A stretch of 64,000 nucleotides of DNA from SG8-30 sp963710135 (GCA_963710135.1 CAVPYY010000003.1:744001-808000); one strand, 5' to 3'. Shown: positions 45,475 to 54,972, counted from the first letter of the stretch. Notes: generated from the sequence alone by a model not told the origin. Translations and numbers: made by a program.

Positions 45475-46233
45475 ATGAAGCCAGCCCAGTATTTGAGGCC
45501 CGCCAACCCCTGTCAACCTGGATTGCTCGACCGGGTTTACGGCTTTTGCGACCGGAATCTGGCGCGGATCTTCCGTCCCAACTGCATGCTGTGCCTCGAT
45601 CCGGGCCAGCCTGGCGGGCTCGACCTGTGCGCGGCCTGCGAGGCGGACCTGGTCCGCGACCTGCCCGCCTGCACCGGCTGCGCCGCGCCACTGCCCAGGG
45701 CCGACACCTTCCTGTGCGCCGGCTGCCTGCGTGAACAGCGCGACTTCGACGCGGCGTTCGTGCCCTATCGATACCAGTTTCCTCTCGACCGGCTTATCCA
45801 GCGCATGAAGTACCAGGGTGAGATCGCGGGCGCTCGCGTGCTCGGCACCCTGCTCGGTCGCGTGGCGGCCCGCGCCCATCCGCTGCACGTGCAGGCACTG
45901 CTGCCGGTGCCGCTGCACCGCAGCCGGGAGGCCGGCCGCGGCTTCAACCAGGCGCTGGAGATCGCCCGTTATGCGGGCCGCGAAACCGGGTTGCCGGTCG
46001 TGCTGGACGCCTGCCAGCGCATCCGCTCGACGGCGGCGCAGACCGGGCTGACCGCCGACGAGCGGCGCGGCAACCTGCGCGGCGCATTTGCGCTGGTGCG
46101 CCGCCTCGAGGTCGAGCGCGTCGCCGTGGTCGATGACGTGATGACCACCGGCAGCACCGTCGAGGAGCTGGCACGGTTGCTGAAGGCGGACGGCGCAAGC
46201 TGGGTCGAGGCCTGGGCAGTCGCGCGCGCGTGA
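45475..46233 (+). CDS. comF: ComF family amidophosphoribosyltransferase-like protein
   Basis: 252 residues from ATG 45475. N-terminal zinc-finger-like cysteines (C-M-L-C near residue 40, C-A-A-C, C-T-G-C, C-A-G-C) precede a type I phosphoribosyltransferase domain with V-A-V-V-D-D-V-M-T-T-G-S-T; V-P-L-H-R-S-R-E-A-G-R-G-F-N-Q-A is the ComF hallmark. ComF/GntX proteins are needed for DNA uptake in competent species; elsewhere the role is unclear. The start is uncertain: the bio promoter/operator lies at codons 5-22 of this reading, so a later TTG at 45523 is possible. Divergent from bioB, convergent with slt. Confidence 0.85.
   Translation: MKPAQYLRPANPCQPGLLDRVYGFCDRNLARIFRPNCMLCLDPGQPGGLDLCAACEADLVRDLPACTGCAAPLPRADTFLCAGCLREQRDFDAAFVPYRYQFPLDRLIQRMKYQGEIAGARVLGTLLGRVAARAHPLHVQALLPVPLHRSREAGRGFNQALEIARYAGRETGLPVVLDACQRIRSTAAQTGLTADERRGNLRGAFALVRRLEVERVAVVDDVMTTGSTVEELARLLKADGASWVEAWAVARA
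45488..45542 (-). promoter_or_regulatory. bioB promoter overlapped by BirA-type operator
   Basis: Reading toward bioB: TTGACA (45511-45516, perfect -35), 17-bp spacer, AATACT (45488-45493, -10, four of six). The -35 box sits inside an interrupted palindrome CTGTCAACC-N15-GGTTTACGG at 45510-45518 and 45534-45542. That matches the known BirA operator TTGTAAACC-N14/15-GGTTTACAA at 14 of 18 positions with the correct spacer. Biotin-bound BirA there would block RNA polymerase. The site is 106-138 bp upstream of the bioB start codon. Confidence 0.72.
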
Positions 46234-46257
46234 TCGAACGGCGTCACGCCGGGGCGG

Positions 46258-48171
46258 CTACTTGACGTCCCGTACCTGCACCAGCCACGCGCCGGCGTCC
46301 TCGGGCCCACCGTCGCTCAGCCATTCGAACACCACGCTGTGCCACATCACCCGCTGGACGTAGCCACGGGTCTCGTTGAACGGGATGTTCTCGACCCAGA
46401 CGTCGACCTCGCGGGGCTTGTCTGGCAGCCAGCGTGCCACGGCCCCGGGACCGGCGTTGTAGCCGGCGAGCGCCAGCACCAGCTGCCCGTCGAAACGCTG
46501 GACCAGGTCAGCCAGCGTCGCGGCGCCGAGCTGAACGTTGATCGCGGGACGCTTCAGGTCCTCCGCGCTCGGGCGGCTCTCGCCGATGGCGACGGCGGTA
46601 CGCCGTGCGGTGCCGGGCAGCAGCTGCATGAGCCCGATCGCGTTGGCGCTCGACACCGCATAAGGCTGGTACAGGCTCTCCTGGCGGATGATCGAGTAGA
46701 TGAGCGTCGGCGCCAGTCCGGTGGCCTTCGCCGCCTGCGCCACTTCGCGGTCGTAAGGCCGCGGGTAGAGCACCGGGTAGTCGTTGAACAGCCGCTCCTG
46801 CGCCGCGGTCGCGATGGCCTGGAAGTGCCACCCCCAGGCAGAGGCCAGCAAGGCGGCGGCGGGGCGTTCGGCGTCGACGCCGGCGGCGAGTCCCGCGCGG
46901 AACTCGGCGGGCGCCAGCTCGTAGCGTCCTGCCAGGAACAACTCGCGCGCGCGCACGAACTCGGGTCGCGTGGCCAGTGCCGCGACCTGCGCGGGCGTCA
47001 CCGGGATGGGCTCGAGTGTGGGCGCGAAAGCCTTGCCGAGGCGGGCTGCCGACAGCACCGCGTACCAGTTGTCGGTGGGCAGGACGCGCTCGTAGAGCGG
47101 GCGCGCCGCCTTGCGCCCGTCACGGGTCTCGACGGCGCGCGCTTCCCAGTAGCGCCAGGGATTCGTGTCGCGCAGCGCCGGCGGCATGGCGGCGATGACT
47201 GCCTGCACCCGCGCCCAGTCCGCGCGCCACAGCGCGGCGCGCGCCCACCACTCGTGCACGAGATCATCGCGGTCCTCCGGGGCCACGCGCTCGAAGTACT
47301 CGAGCGCTTCCGGCTGCCGGCTCCAGGCCAGTCCCAGCGCCAGTGCGCGTGCCAGCTTGCTGGCCTGCGCGGCGTCGAGATCGCGCGCCGCCACCAGGCG
47401 CGCAAAGCGCGCGCGGGCCGCCTGCGGGTCACGTCGCGCCAGGCGGGTGTAACCGTCCAGCAGTGCCGCCGGCTCGATCACGACAGAGGGCGCCGTGATG
47501 GCGGCGTCGATGGCCTCCTGCGGCCGTTCGATCAGGGTGGCCCAGTCGCGCACCGCGGCAGCCGTGGGCTCGGGCAGCGACCTGGCCAGCCAGCGCGCGA
47601 GTCGGGCTTCGCCCGCTGCCAGCGCCAGCCGCGCGCGCCGTTCGATCAGTTCGGGCGTCAGCTTCCGCTGCTCGCGCAGCCATGCGAACACCGGGTCGCA
47701 GGCATCGGGCGCGCTGCGCCCGGTGAGCCAGGCGTCCTGCGCGTCCGCGACGAGCCCGTCCTGGCGACCGAGCGCGAGCCGCGCCCTGAGCGCCTGGCAG
47801 CGCAGCTCCGGGTCGTTGCTCGATGCCGGGTAGTGCTCGAGGAAGGTACTCCACTGGCCGCGGCGCGCGAGGTCGGCCAGCCACGGTCCGCGCAGCACCC
47901 GTGCCACGGGCTGGCCGGCCTGCGCCGCCAGGAAGCGCGCGGCCGCGGCATCGACCGGCGCGGCGTCGGCATCCTGGCCGAGGGCGCGGCGGATGCGTTC
48001 GGCCTGCAGATACGGATACAGCGGGTAGTCGCGCAGGGCCTCGTCCCGCGAGGTATCCGCGGTGTCTTCCCACGCGGCCACGAACAGCGCCCGGCTGGCG
48101 GCAGAGGGGTCGTCGTCGGCGCCCGCCGCGACCGCGCAGAACAAGAGTACGGGGAGAAGGCTCAGACGCAT
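46258..48171 (-). CDS. slt: Soluble lytic murein transglycosylase
   Basis: Periplasmic enzyme cleaving peptidoglycan with 1,6-anhydro product, 637 residues. Signal peptide ending near A-A-G-A-D (residue 18), a long superhelical alpha-solenoid (U and L domains), then the catalytic lysozyme-like domain with I-I-R-Q-E-S-L-Y-Q-P (catalytic Glu), G-L-M-Q-L-L-P-G-T-A and A-L-A-G-Y-N-A-G-P-G. ATG at 48169-48171; the longer frame to 48426 would run antisense and lose the signal peptide. Tail-to-tail with comF. Confidence 0.94.
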   Translation of the reverse strand: MRLSLLPVLLFCAVAAGADDDPSAASRALFVAAWEDTADTSRDEALRDYPLYPYLQAERIRRALGQDADAAPVDAAAARFLAAQAGQPVARVLRGPWLADLARRGQWSTFLEHYPASSNDPELRCQALRARLALGRQDGLVADAQDAWLTGRSAPDACDPVFAWLREQRKLTPELIERRARLALAAGEARLARWLARSLPEPTAAAVRDWATLIERPQEAIDAAITAPSVVIEPAALLDGYTRLARRDPQAARARFARLVAARDLDAAQASKLARALALGLAWSRQPEALEYFERVAPEDRDDLVHEWWARAALWRADWARVQAVIAAMPPALRDTNPWRYWEARAVETRDGRKAARPLYERVLPTDNWYAVLSAARLGKAFAPTLEPIPVTPAQVAALATRPEFVRARELFLAGRYELAPAEFRAGLAAGVDAERPAAALLASAWGWHFQAIATAAQERLFNDYPVLYPRPYDREVAQAAKATGLAPTLIYSIIRQESLYQPYAVSSANAIGLMQLLPGTARRTAVAIGESRPSAEDLKRPAINVQLGAATLADLVQRFDGQLVLALAGYNAGPGAVARWLPDKPREVDVWVENIPFNETRGYVQRVMWHSVVFEWLSDGGPEDAGAWLVQVRDVK

Positions 48172-48244
48172 GGGGGATCCGCAACGAGGCGCCGCCGGCG
48201 CCGGCCACTCTGGGACCGCCGCGCGGCGCACTGCGTTCCCATGA

Positions 48245-48766
48245 TCAGCGCGCCGCCAGGGAACGCAGCCACAGGCCCGCGGCGGTGCTGAAGCCCATGT
48301 CCGCGCCGGCCACGCGCCCGTCGGCGTCGAGTACGTAGTAGGTCGGGTAGCCGCGCACGTGCCAGTCGCGGGCGGTGCGCGCATCGCCGAGCAAGAGCGG
48401 CTGTGCCAGCCGATGATCGGCCGCATAGGCGCTCAGTTCGTCGACCGAGCTCCAGTCGAGTGCGACCAGTACGACGCGGGCCGAGTCGCCGGCGATCTGC
48501 TCGAACCAGCGCAGCTGATGGGCGCTCGCCGCGCACACCTTGCACCAGGGCGCGAAGAAGTACAGGACGGTACGTTGCCCGGCGAGATCGGCGGCCTCCC
48601 AGCGCCGGCCCTGCAGGTCGACGAGACCGAGCGCGGGCGCGGCGATCCGCTCGCCGGCGGGCAGCAGGTCGCGGGTCTGCCACGCCCAGACGCCCCACAG
48701 CACTGCGGCCACGAGCGCCGCCTCGAGCAGATAGCGTGGCCAGCGGGACCGCCCGGGGCGCGGCAT
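48245..48766 (-). CDS. TlpA/ResA-like membrane-anchored thiol-disulfide protein
   Basis: 173 residues with one N-terminal membrane anchor (about 10-28) and a periplasmic thioredoxin fold. The redox site is F-F-A-P-W-C-K-V-C-A and the cis-proline region is V-R-G-Y-P-T-Y-Y-V. Such proteins reduce periplasmic disulfides (for example for cytochrome c maturation) or protect against oxidation. No specific partner is encoded beside it. Starts 1 bp before the end of the ubiA frame. Confidence 0.87.
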   Translation of the reverse strand: MPRPGRSRWPRYLLEAALVAAVLWGVWAWQTRDLLPAGERIAAPALGLVDLQGRRWEAADLAGQRTVLYFFAPWCKVCAASAHQLRWFEQIAGDSARVVLVALDWSSVDELSAYAADHRLAQPLLLGDARTARDWHVRGYPTYYVLDADGRVAGADMGFSTAAGLWLRSLAAR

Positions 48767-49726
48767 TCAGCGGAACAGGTAGTCGAGGGCGAGACCGACG
48801 AATACGACCAGCCCGAAGTAGTGGTTGTTGTTGAACGCCTGGAAGCACATGACCGGGTGCCGCTCGCGTATCAGCCACTGCTCGTAGAGGAACACCATGG
48901 CGCCGGCACCGAGTCCGGCGAGATACCAGGCGCCGAGCCCGGCTTCGCGGCCGGCCAGATACAGCGCGCCCACCACCATGGCCTGCATCGCGGCGATGAT
49001 GGCGCGGTCTGCGTCGCCGAACAGGATCGCCGTGGACTTGAGCCCCAGGCGCTGGTCGTCCTCGCGATCGACCATGGCGTACAGCGTGTCGTACACCGCG
49101 GCCCACAGCACGACGGCGACGACCAGCAGCCAGCCGAGTCGCGGCACGGCGCCGGTCAGCTGCGCGAAGGCCATCGGCACGGACCAGGCGAACGCCAGAC
49201 CGAGATAGAACTGCGGAACGTGGACGAAGCGCTTCAGGAACGGATAGGTGATGGTCAGCAGCGCGCCGGCCACCGCGTACAGCTGTGCGAGCGGCTCGAG
49301 CTGGACGGCCAGCCATGCGGCCACCAGGCCGAGCGCCGCGAACAATGTCAGGGCTTCGCCGGGACGCACCCGGCCGGCCGCCAGCGGACGCTCGGCGGTG
49401 CGCTTCACGTGCGGGTCGAAGTCGCGGTCGACGTAGTCGTTGATGATGCAGCCGGCGGAGCGCATCACCAGCACGCCGGCCATGAAGATCAGGAACACGC
49501 GTTCGTCGGGCCGGCCGCTGCCGGCGATCCACAATGCCCAGAGCGCCGGCCACATCAGCAGCCAGATCCCGATCGGCCGGTGCAGACGCATCAGCTGCGC
49601 ATAGTCATGCAGCGTCCGCGCCAGCCCGATGAGCAGATCGCGCACCGGCGCGGGCCGCCAGCTCGGCTTGTAGAGCGGATCGCGCACCGGCTTCGGCGGC
49701 GGCGCCGGGCGGAACTCCGGGCTCAT
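48767..49726 (-). CDS. ubiA: 4-hydroxybenzoate octaprenyltransferase
   Basis: Membrane prenyltransferase of ubiquinone synthesis, 319 residues. The two Asp-rich motifs are N-D-Y-V-D-R-D-F-D and Y-A-M-V-D-R-E-D-D; R-P-I-G-I-W-L-L-M-W-P near residues 51-61 is UbiA-specific. ATG at 49724-49726 overlaps the ubiC stop. Together with UbiC it forms the entry of the quinone pathway that serves hydrogenase and oxidase. Confidence 0.95.
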   Translation of the reverse strand: MSPEFRPAPPPKPVRDPLYKPSWRPAPVRDLLIGLARTLHDYAQLMRLHRPIGIWLLMWPALWALWIAGSGRPDERVFLIFMAGVLVMRSAGCIINDYVDRDFDPHVKRTAERPLAAGRVRPGEALTLFAALGLVAAWLAVQLEPLAQLYAVAGALLTITYPFLKRFVHVPQFYLGLAFAWSVPMAFAQLTGAVPRLGWLLVVAVVLWAAVYDTLYAMVDREDDQRLGLKSTAILFGDADRAIIAAMQAMVVGALYLAGREAGLGAWYLAGLGAGAMVFLYEQWLIRERHPVMCFQAFNNNHYFGLVVFVGLALDYLFR

Positions 49727-50283
49727 GCGTAGGCCGCCGGCAGGAAGATCTCCTGCACGATGAGCAGACCCCCGGCCAGCCGGTAGCGTCCGCGGCGCGC
49801 CCACAGGCAGGGCGGGGCATCGGGCCCGCGCCAGGCCCGCGCGAACAGCGCATGGCCGGGCTCGAGGCGGGCGTACTCCAGCGGATCGCGTACCGCTCCG
49901 CCCATGCGTGCCAGGCGCGGGCCGAGCGCGTCATCGCCGAGCGCCGTGATCCACGGCTCGTTGGCGAGCGTCGTTGCCGGCACCAGGGTTTGTGCGAACA
50001 CCAGTACGTCGGCGCCGGAGCTCATCTCGATCTCGCGGATGAATGCGTCGGCGCCGTCGCTGCCCAGCGCACGCGCGTCGGCGGGCAGCAGCGTATCGCG
50101 CCGCTCTGCGACGATGACCAGGGCAAAGGGCCCCGCTCCGTGCGCCCGCACGCGCTCCGTCAGCAGTCCCGGCTCCTCCAGCCACGGCCGGGCGCGAGCC
50201 GGCGCCTGCACGGCGCGCGGGTCCGGGACCCACTGCGGCTCCAGGACAGGGCTCATGGGAACATCGTGGTGCAGTGCGCTCAT
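49723..50283 (-). CDS. ubiC: Chorismate lyase
   Basis: Splits chorismate to 4-hydroxybenzoate and pyruvate, first committed step to ubiquinone. 186 residues; R-E-I-E-M near residue 83, F-A-Q-T-L-V-P and the C-terminal L-I-V-Q-E-I-F-L-P (active-site Glu) are characteristic. ATG at 50281-50283 overlaps the recG stop. Confidence 0.93.
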   Translation of the reverse strand: MSALHHDVPMSPVLEPQWVPDPRAVQAPARARPWLEEPGLLTERVRAHGAGPFALVIVAERRDTLLPADARALGSDGADAFIREIEMSSGADVLVFAQTLVPATTLANEPWITALGDDALGPRLARMGGAVRDPLEYARLEPGHALFARAWRGPDAPPCLWARRGRYRLAGGLLIVQEIFLPAAYA

Positions 50284-52358
50284 ACCTTGCCGTAGCGGGC
50301 TCCGGCACCGATCCAGCGGCGCTTGAGGGCCGCAATGTTAGCCGTATGTCGCTCCAGCATCACCTCTGCCGCCTGTTGCACGCGCGGCAGCAGGTCCGCG
50401 TCGCGTCGCAGGTCCGCGACCCGCATCTGGGCAAGCCCGGTCTGGCGGGTACCGAGCAGCTCGCCGGGACCCCGCAGCTCCAGGTCGCGGCGGGCCACCT
50501 CGAAGCCGTCGGTGGTGTCGCGCATCACCTGCAGGCGCTCGCGCGCGAGCGCCGACAGCGGCGCGCGATACAGCAGGACGCAGCTGCTGGCGTGCGCGCC
50601 GCGACCCACCCGGCCGCGCAGCTGGTGCAGCTGGGACAGTCCCATGCGCTCGGCATTCTCGACCACCATGAGGCTCGCGTTGGGCACGTCGACGCCGACC
50701 TCGATGACCGTCGTGGCGACCAGCAGGTCGATCTCGCCCGCCTTGAAGCGTGCCATGGTGCGCTCTTTCTCGGGCCCGGGCATCCGGCCATGTACCAGCG
50801 CGACGCGCAGGTCGGGCAGCGCCGCGGCGAGCACTGCCGCGGTGTCCTCGGCGGCCTGTGCCTCGAGCGCATCGGACTCCTCGATGAGCGGGCACACCCA
50901 GTAGGCCTGGCGTCCCTCGCCGCAGGCGCGATGAATCCGCGCGACCACCTCGTCACGCCGCGACTCGGGCAGCACGACGGTGGTCACCGGCGTGCGCCCC
51001 GGCGGCAACTCGTCGATGACCGAGACGTCGAGGTCGGCATAGGCGGTCATGGCGAGGGTGCGCGGGATGGGCGTGGCCGTCATGATCAGCTGGTGCGGAA
51101 AGCGCCCACCCGACGCGCCCTTCTCGCGCAGGGCCAGGCGCTGGTGCACGCCGAATCGGTGCTGCTCGTCGATCACCGCGAGTCCCAGCCTGCCGAACTT
51201 CACCCCTTCCTGGAAAAGCGCGTGTGTGCCGACCACCACCGGCACGGTGCCGGCGGCGATGGCGTCCAGCGCGCCTTGCCGCGCCTTGCCGGTGAGCCGG
51301 CCGGTCAGTAGCGCGACCCCGATGTCGAGCGGCGCCAGCCAGCGCTCGAAGTTCTGCCAGTGCTGCTCCGCCAGCAGTTCGGTCGGGGCCATCAGCACGG
51401 CCTGGCAGCCCGACTCGACCGCGTGCGTCGCCGCCAGCGCCGCGATGACCGTCTTGCCCGAGCCGACGTCGCCCTGCACCAGCCGCAACATCGGGCTCGA
51501 CTGGCGGATGTCGCCGCGCACTTCCTCGAGCACGCGCTGCTGCGCCCGGGTCAGCGAGAATGGCAGGGAGGCGAGCAGTTGCTGCTCGAGCTTGCCGGCG
51601 CCGGCAAGCGGCCAGGCCGGGTCGCGGCGCGTATCGCGGCGCAGCTGACGCAGCGAGATCTGGTGGGCGAGCAGCTCCTCGAAGGCCAGGCGGCGTTGCG
51701 CCGGGTGGCGCCCGTCGGCCAGCAGGTCGAGCTGCGCCTCGGGGGGAGGGCGGTGCACGTAGGACAAGGCTTCGCCGAGCGACGGCAGCCCGAGGTCGGC
51801 CAGCAGCGCAGGCGGCAGCAGGTCCGGAATGCTGTCGGTCTCGACTTCCTTCAGCGCCTGTGCGGTGAGCACGCGCAGCCGGCCCTGCTGCACGCCCTCG
51901 GTCGACGGGTACACGGGCGTGAGCACGTCGGTCACCGCCTGCGCGTCGAACGCGTCGGCGCGGCGGTACTCGGGGTGCACGATCTCGAGCCCGAGCGGAC
52001 CGCGTCGCGCTTCGCCGAAGCACCTGAGGCGCGCGCCGCGCTTGAGCTGCTCCTGCTGCGCACCGGAGAAGTGAAAGAACCGCAGGGTCAGGAAGCCGGT
52101 GCCGTCGGCGAGACGCACCAGCAGCGTCCGGCGCCTTCGGAACACGACTTCCGCCAGTTCGATCTCGCCCTCGACGACGGCGCGGTCGCCCGGCTTCAGT
52201 GACCCGATCGGCACCGTGCGGGTGCGGTCCTCGTAGCGCAATGGCAGCAGGAACAGCAGGTCCTGCACGGTCTCGACGCCGAGCCGCTTAAGCCGCTGCG
52301 CGAGCGCCCCGGCGACGCCTTTCAGCGTCGTAACGGGTCGCGACGGGTCAGGGGACAA
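50280..52358 (-). CDS. recG: ATP-dependent DNA helicase RecG
   Basis: Reverses stalled forks and branch-migrates Holliday junctions, 692 residues. Wedge (OB) domain N-terminal, then helicase motifs: Q-G-D-V-G-S-G-K-T (Walker A), D-E-Q-H-R-F-G-V, M-T-A-T-P-I-P-R-T, and late G-R-V-G-R-G. L-K-G-V-A-G-A-L-A-Q-R-L is the family start. No ATG fits; the best start is TTG at 52356-52358 with GGTGG upstream, overlapping ridA by 11 bp. Confidence 0.94.
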   Translation of the reverse strand: MSPDPSRPVTTLKGVAGALAQRLKRLGVETVQDLLFLLPLRYEDRTRTVPIGSLKPGDRAVVEGEIELAEVVFRRRRTLLVRLADGTGFLTLRFFHFSGAQQEQLKRGARLRCFGEARRGPLGLEIVHPEYRRADAFDAQAVTDVLTPVYPSTEGVQQGRLRVLTAQALKEVETDSIPDLLPPALLADLGLPSLGEALSYVHRPPPEAQLDLLADGRHPAQRRLAFEELLAHQISLRQLRRDTRRDPAWPLAGAGKLEQQLLASLPFSLTRAQQRVLEEVRGDIRQSSPMLRLVQGDVGSGKTVIAALAATHAVESGCQAVLMAPTELLAEQHWQNFERWLAPLDIGVALLTGRLTGKARQGALDAIAAGTVPVVVGTHALFQEGVKFGRLGLAVIDEQHRFGVHQRLALREKGASGGRFPHQLIMTATPIPRTLAMTAYADLDVSVIDELPPGRTPVTTVVLPESRRDEVVARIHRACGEGRQAYWVCPLIEESDALEAQAAEDTAAVLAAALPDLRVALVHGRMPGPEKERTMARFKAGEIDLLVATTVIEVGVDVPNASLMVVENAERMGLSQLHQLRGRVGRGAHASSCVLLYRAPLSALARERLQVMRDTTDGFEVARRDLELRGPGELLGTRQTGLAQMRVADLRRDADLLPRVQQAAEVMLERHTANIAALKRRWIGAGARYGKV

Positions 52359-52728
52359 GTATGCAGTCCACCTCGACCTCGGCGCCCTTCGGCAGCGCGG
52401 CGACGCCGATGGTGACGCGTGCCGGATACGGTTCCCGGAAATAGGCCGCCATGATGGCGTTGACCTGGGCAAACCGCGCCAGATCCGTGAGGTAGATGGT
52501 CACCCGCACCGCGTCGTCGAGCGACGCGCCGGCGGCCGCGGCGACCGCGCGCAGGTTGTCGAACACCCGCCGCGTCTGCGCATCGAAGTCGCCGCCCACC
52601 AGCTCGCCGGTGGCCGGGTCCAGCGGAATCTGGCCAGACAGGTACACGGCGCCGCCCGCGCGGATCGCCTGTGAGTAGGGGCCAATGGCTTTCGGTGCCT
52701 GGTCGGTGGCGATGGCGTCGTGTGGCAT
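52348..52728 (-). CDS. ridA: RidA family reactive-intermediate deaminase
   Basis: 126-residue trimeric enzyme removing reactive enamine/imine intermediates formed by PLP enzymes. G-P-Y-S-Q-A-I (residues 16-22), Y-L-S-G-Q-I-P-L-D-P, R-V-T-I-Y-L-T-D and P-A-R-V-T-I-G-V with the catalytic arginine are in place. ATG at 52726-52728. Confidence 0.94.
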   Translation of the reverse strand: MPHDAIATDQAPKAIGPYSQAIRAGGAVYLSGQIPLDPATGELVGGDFDAQTRRVFDNLRAVAAAAGASLDDAVRVTIYLTDLARFAQVNAIMAAYFREPYPARVTIGVAALPKGAEVEVDCILVP

Positions 52729-52802
52729 GGCGGGCAACCTGTCGGAGGGTGCTGCGGATTGTAGAGCATCCCTCGGGCCGCGAGTCTCGCGGTTCAAGGG
52801 CA

Positions 52803-54953
52803 TCAGGCCTGGGTGCGCTCCACCTTGAGCACGTCCTCCATGCTCCTGATGGCCTTGATGACGCGCATCAGGTGCGAGCGGTCCTTGACCTCGATCTCGA
52901 AGGTCAGGATCGACGTGTCGTCGTCCTCGGCGGTCACGTTGACGTGGTCGATATTGGTTTCGCTGGCGGCGATCTGCGCGGCGACCTGCGCCAGCACGCC
53001 CATGCGGTTGGCCACGGTGACCTTGATCTCGGAGCTGAACGTGCCGTTCGGCTGCTTGTGCCAGACGGCCGGGATCCACTTGTCCGGCTGCTTGCTGAAG
53101 CCCGCGACGTTGCCGCAGCTCTCGCGGTGGATGACGACGCCGCGGCCGCTCGACAGGAAGGCGACGATCGGGTCCGGCGGCACCGGGAAGCAGCAGCGCG
53201 CGTAGGAGACCACCAGGCCTTCCGTGCCGGCGATGGCCAGCGGCGCCTGCGGTCCGCCCTGCGGCATGTCGTCCTCGCGCGGCAGCAGGCGGCGCGCGAC
53301 CAGCGGCGCGAGGCGCTCACCGAGCCCGATCTTCTCCAGCAGCTCCTCGCCGTCGCGCAGTTGCAGCGCGGCGGCGACCACGTCCATGCGCCCGTCCGGC
53401 AACTTGCGCAGCGACAGGCCGAAGTCCTGCAGCGCCTGATTGAGCAGTTTGGCGCCGAGATCGACGGCTTCGCCGCGCTTGAGGCTCTTCAGGTACTGGC
53501 GAATGGCTGCCCGCGCCTTGGCCGACACCACGAAGCTCGCCCAGGCCGGGTTGGGCTGGGCGCCCTTGGCGGTGATCACCTCGACCGTCTGTCCGTTGCG
53601 CAACACCGTGCGCAGCGGTGCGAGCCTGCGGTCCACCTTGGCCGCGACGCAGCGGTTGCCGACGTCGGTGTGCACCGCATAGGCGAAGTCGACGCAGGTG
53701 GCGCTGCGCGGCAGTCGCATGATGTCGCCCTTGGGCGTGAAGACGTAGACCTTGTCGGGGAAGAGGTCGACCTTGACGCTCTCCATCACCTCTTCGGCGG
53801 ATGCCTCCTGCAGCTGGGCGACGTTCTTGAGCCATTCCCGGGCACGTTCCTGGCGCGCGGCCTCGCCAGCCTCGCCGGTCTTGTAGGCCCAGTGCGCGGC
53901 GACCCCCGACTCGGCCAGCTCGTGCATCTCGCGGGTGCGGATCTGCACTTCCAGCGGCATGCCGTTCGGTCCGAACAGCGTGGTGTGCAGCGACTGGTAG
54001 CCGTTGACCCGCGGAATCGCGATGTAGTCCTTGAAACGTCCCGGCATGGGGCGGTACAGCCCGTGCGCCAGTCCCAGCGTGCGGTAGCACTCGTCGACGG
54101 TGTCGACCACGACCCGCAGGCCGAACACGTCGATGACCTCGTTCAGCGGCACCTTCTTGCGGCGCATCTTGCAGTAGATGCTGTAGAGGTGCTTCTGGCG
54201 CGCGCCCACCTCGCCGTTGATCCCCGCGTGCTTGAGCGCCTGCTCGAAACTGCGGGTGATGCGCGGCAGGAACTCCTTCTGGTTGCCGCGCGATCGCTTG
54301 ACCTCGCGCTCCATGACCCGGTAGCGGCGCGGGTACAGCGAGCGGAAACCGAGCTCTTCGAGTTCGAGCTTGATGGAGTGCATGCCGAGCCGGTTGGCGA
54401 TCGGCGCGTAGATGTCGAGGGTCTCGCGCGCGATCAGGCGGCGCTTGGCCGGCGGCATCGCGCCCAGGGTGCGCATGTTGTGCACGCGGTCCGCCAGCTT
54501 GACCATGATGACGCGGATGTCGCGCACCATCGCCAGCAGCATCTTGCGGAAGCTCTCGGCCTGGGCTTCCTGGCGCGTCTTGAACTGGATCTGGTCGAGC
54601 TTGGTGACGCCGTCGACGATCTCGGCGATTTCATGCCCGAACTGCTCCTTGATCTCGGCAGTGGACGCGCCGGTGTCTTCGACCACGTCGTGCAGGATCG
54701 CGGCGGCGATGGTCGAGCCGTCCATGTGCAGATCCGCCAGCACATCGGCGACCGCCACGGGATGGGTGATGTAGGGCTCGCCCGAACGGCGCTTCTGGCC
54801 CTTGTGGGCCGCGTCGGCGTACTCGTAGGCGTCGCGGACGCGCTCGACCTGCTCGGGCGGCAGGTAGGACTCGAGCTTGGAAACGAGCTGGCCGATGCCG
54901 GGAGCGCGCCTTCCCCCCGGTAGCAGACCCAGAAGTGAAGACGCGTAGCTCAT
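52803..54953 (-). CDS. spoT: Bifunctional (p)ppGpp synthetase/hydrolase SpoT
   Basis: Stringent-response enzyme, 716 residues. N-terminal HD hydrolase (H-P-V-A-V, A-A-I-L-H-D-V-V-E-D-T intact), synthetase domain (K-L-A-D-R-V-H-N-M-R-T-L; R-V-N-G-Y-Q-S-L-H-T-T), TGS domain and C-terminal ACT domain. The intact HD box fits SpoT rather than RelA. Gene order spoT-rpoZ-gmk downstream to upstream is that of Gammaproteobacteria. ATG at 54951-54953. Confidence 0.96.
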   Translation of the reverse strand: MSYASSLLGLLPGGRRAPGIGQLVSKLESYLPPEQVERVRDAYEYADAAHKGQKRRSGEPYITHPVAVADVLADLHMDGSTIAAAILHDVVEDTGASTAEIKEQFGHEIAEIVDGVTKLDQIQFKTRQEAQAESFRKMLLAMVRDIRVIMVKLADRVHNMRTLGAMPPAKRRLIARETLDIYAPIANRLGMHSIKLELEELGFRSLYPRRYRVMEREVKRSRGNQKEFLPRITRSFEQALKHAGINGEVGARQKHLYSIYCKMRRKKVPLNEVIDVFGLRVVVDTVDECYRTLGLAHGLYRPMPGRFKDYIAIPRVNGYQSLHTTLFGPNGMPLEVQIRTREMHELAESGVAAHWAYKTGEAGEAARQERAREWLKNVAQLQEASAEEVMESVKVDLFPDKVYVFTPKGDIMRLPRSATCVDFAYAVHTDVGNRCVAAKVDRRLAPLRTVLRNGQTVEVITAKGAQPNPAWASFVVSAKARAAIRQYLKSLKRGEAVDLGAKLLNQALQDFGLSLRKLPDGRMDVVAAALQLRDGEELLEKIGLGERLAPLVARRLLPREDDMPQGGPQAPLAIAGTEGLVVSYARCCFPVPPDPIVAFLSSGRGVVIHRESCGNVAGFSKQPDKWIPAVWHKQPNGTFSSEIKVTVANRMGVLAQVAAQIAASETNIDHVNVTAEDDDTSILTFEIEVKDRSHLMRVIKAIRSMEDVLKVERTQA

Positions 54954-54972
54954 GGGGCGCGCCGGCCCCCGG

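Noticed and set aside
46339..48291. 650-residue plus-strand ORF opposite slt
   Set aside because: Shadow frame; slt on the minus strand has signal peptide and catalytic domain.
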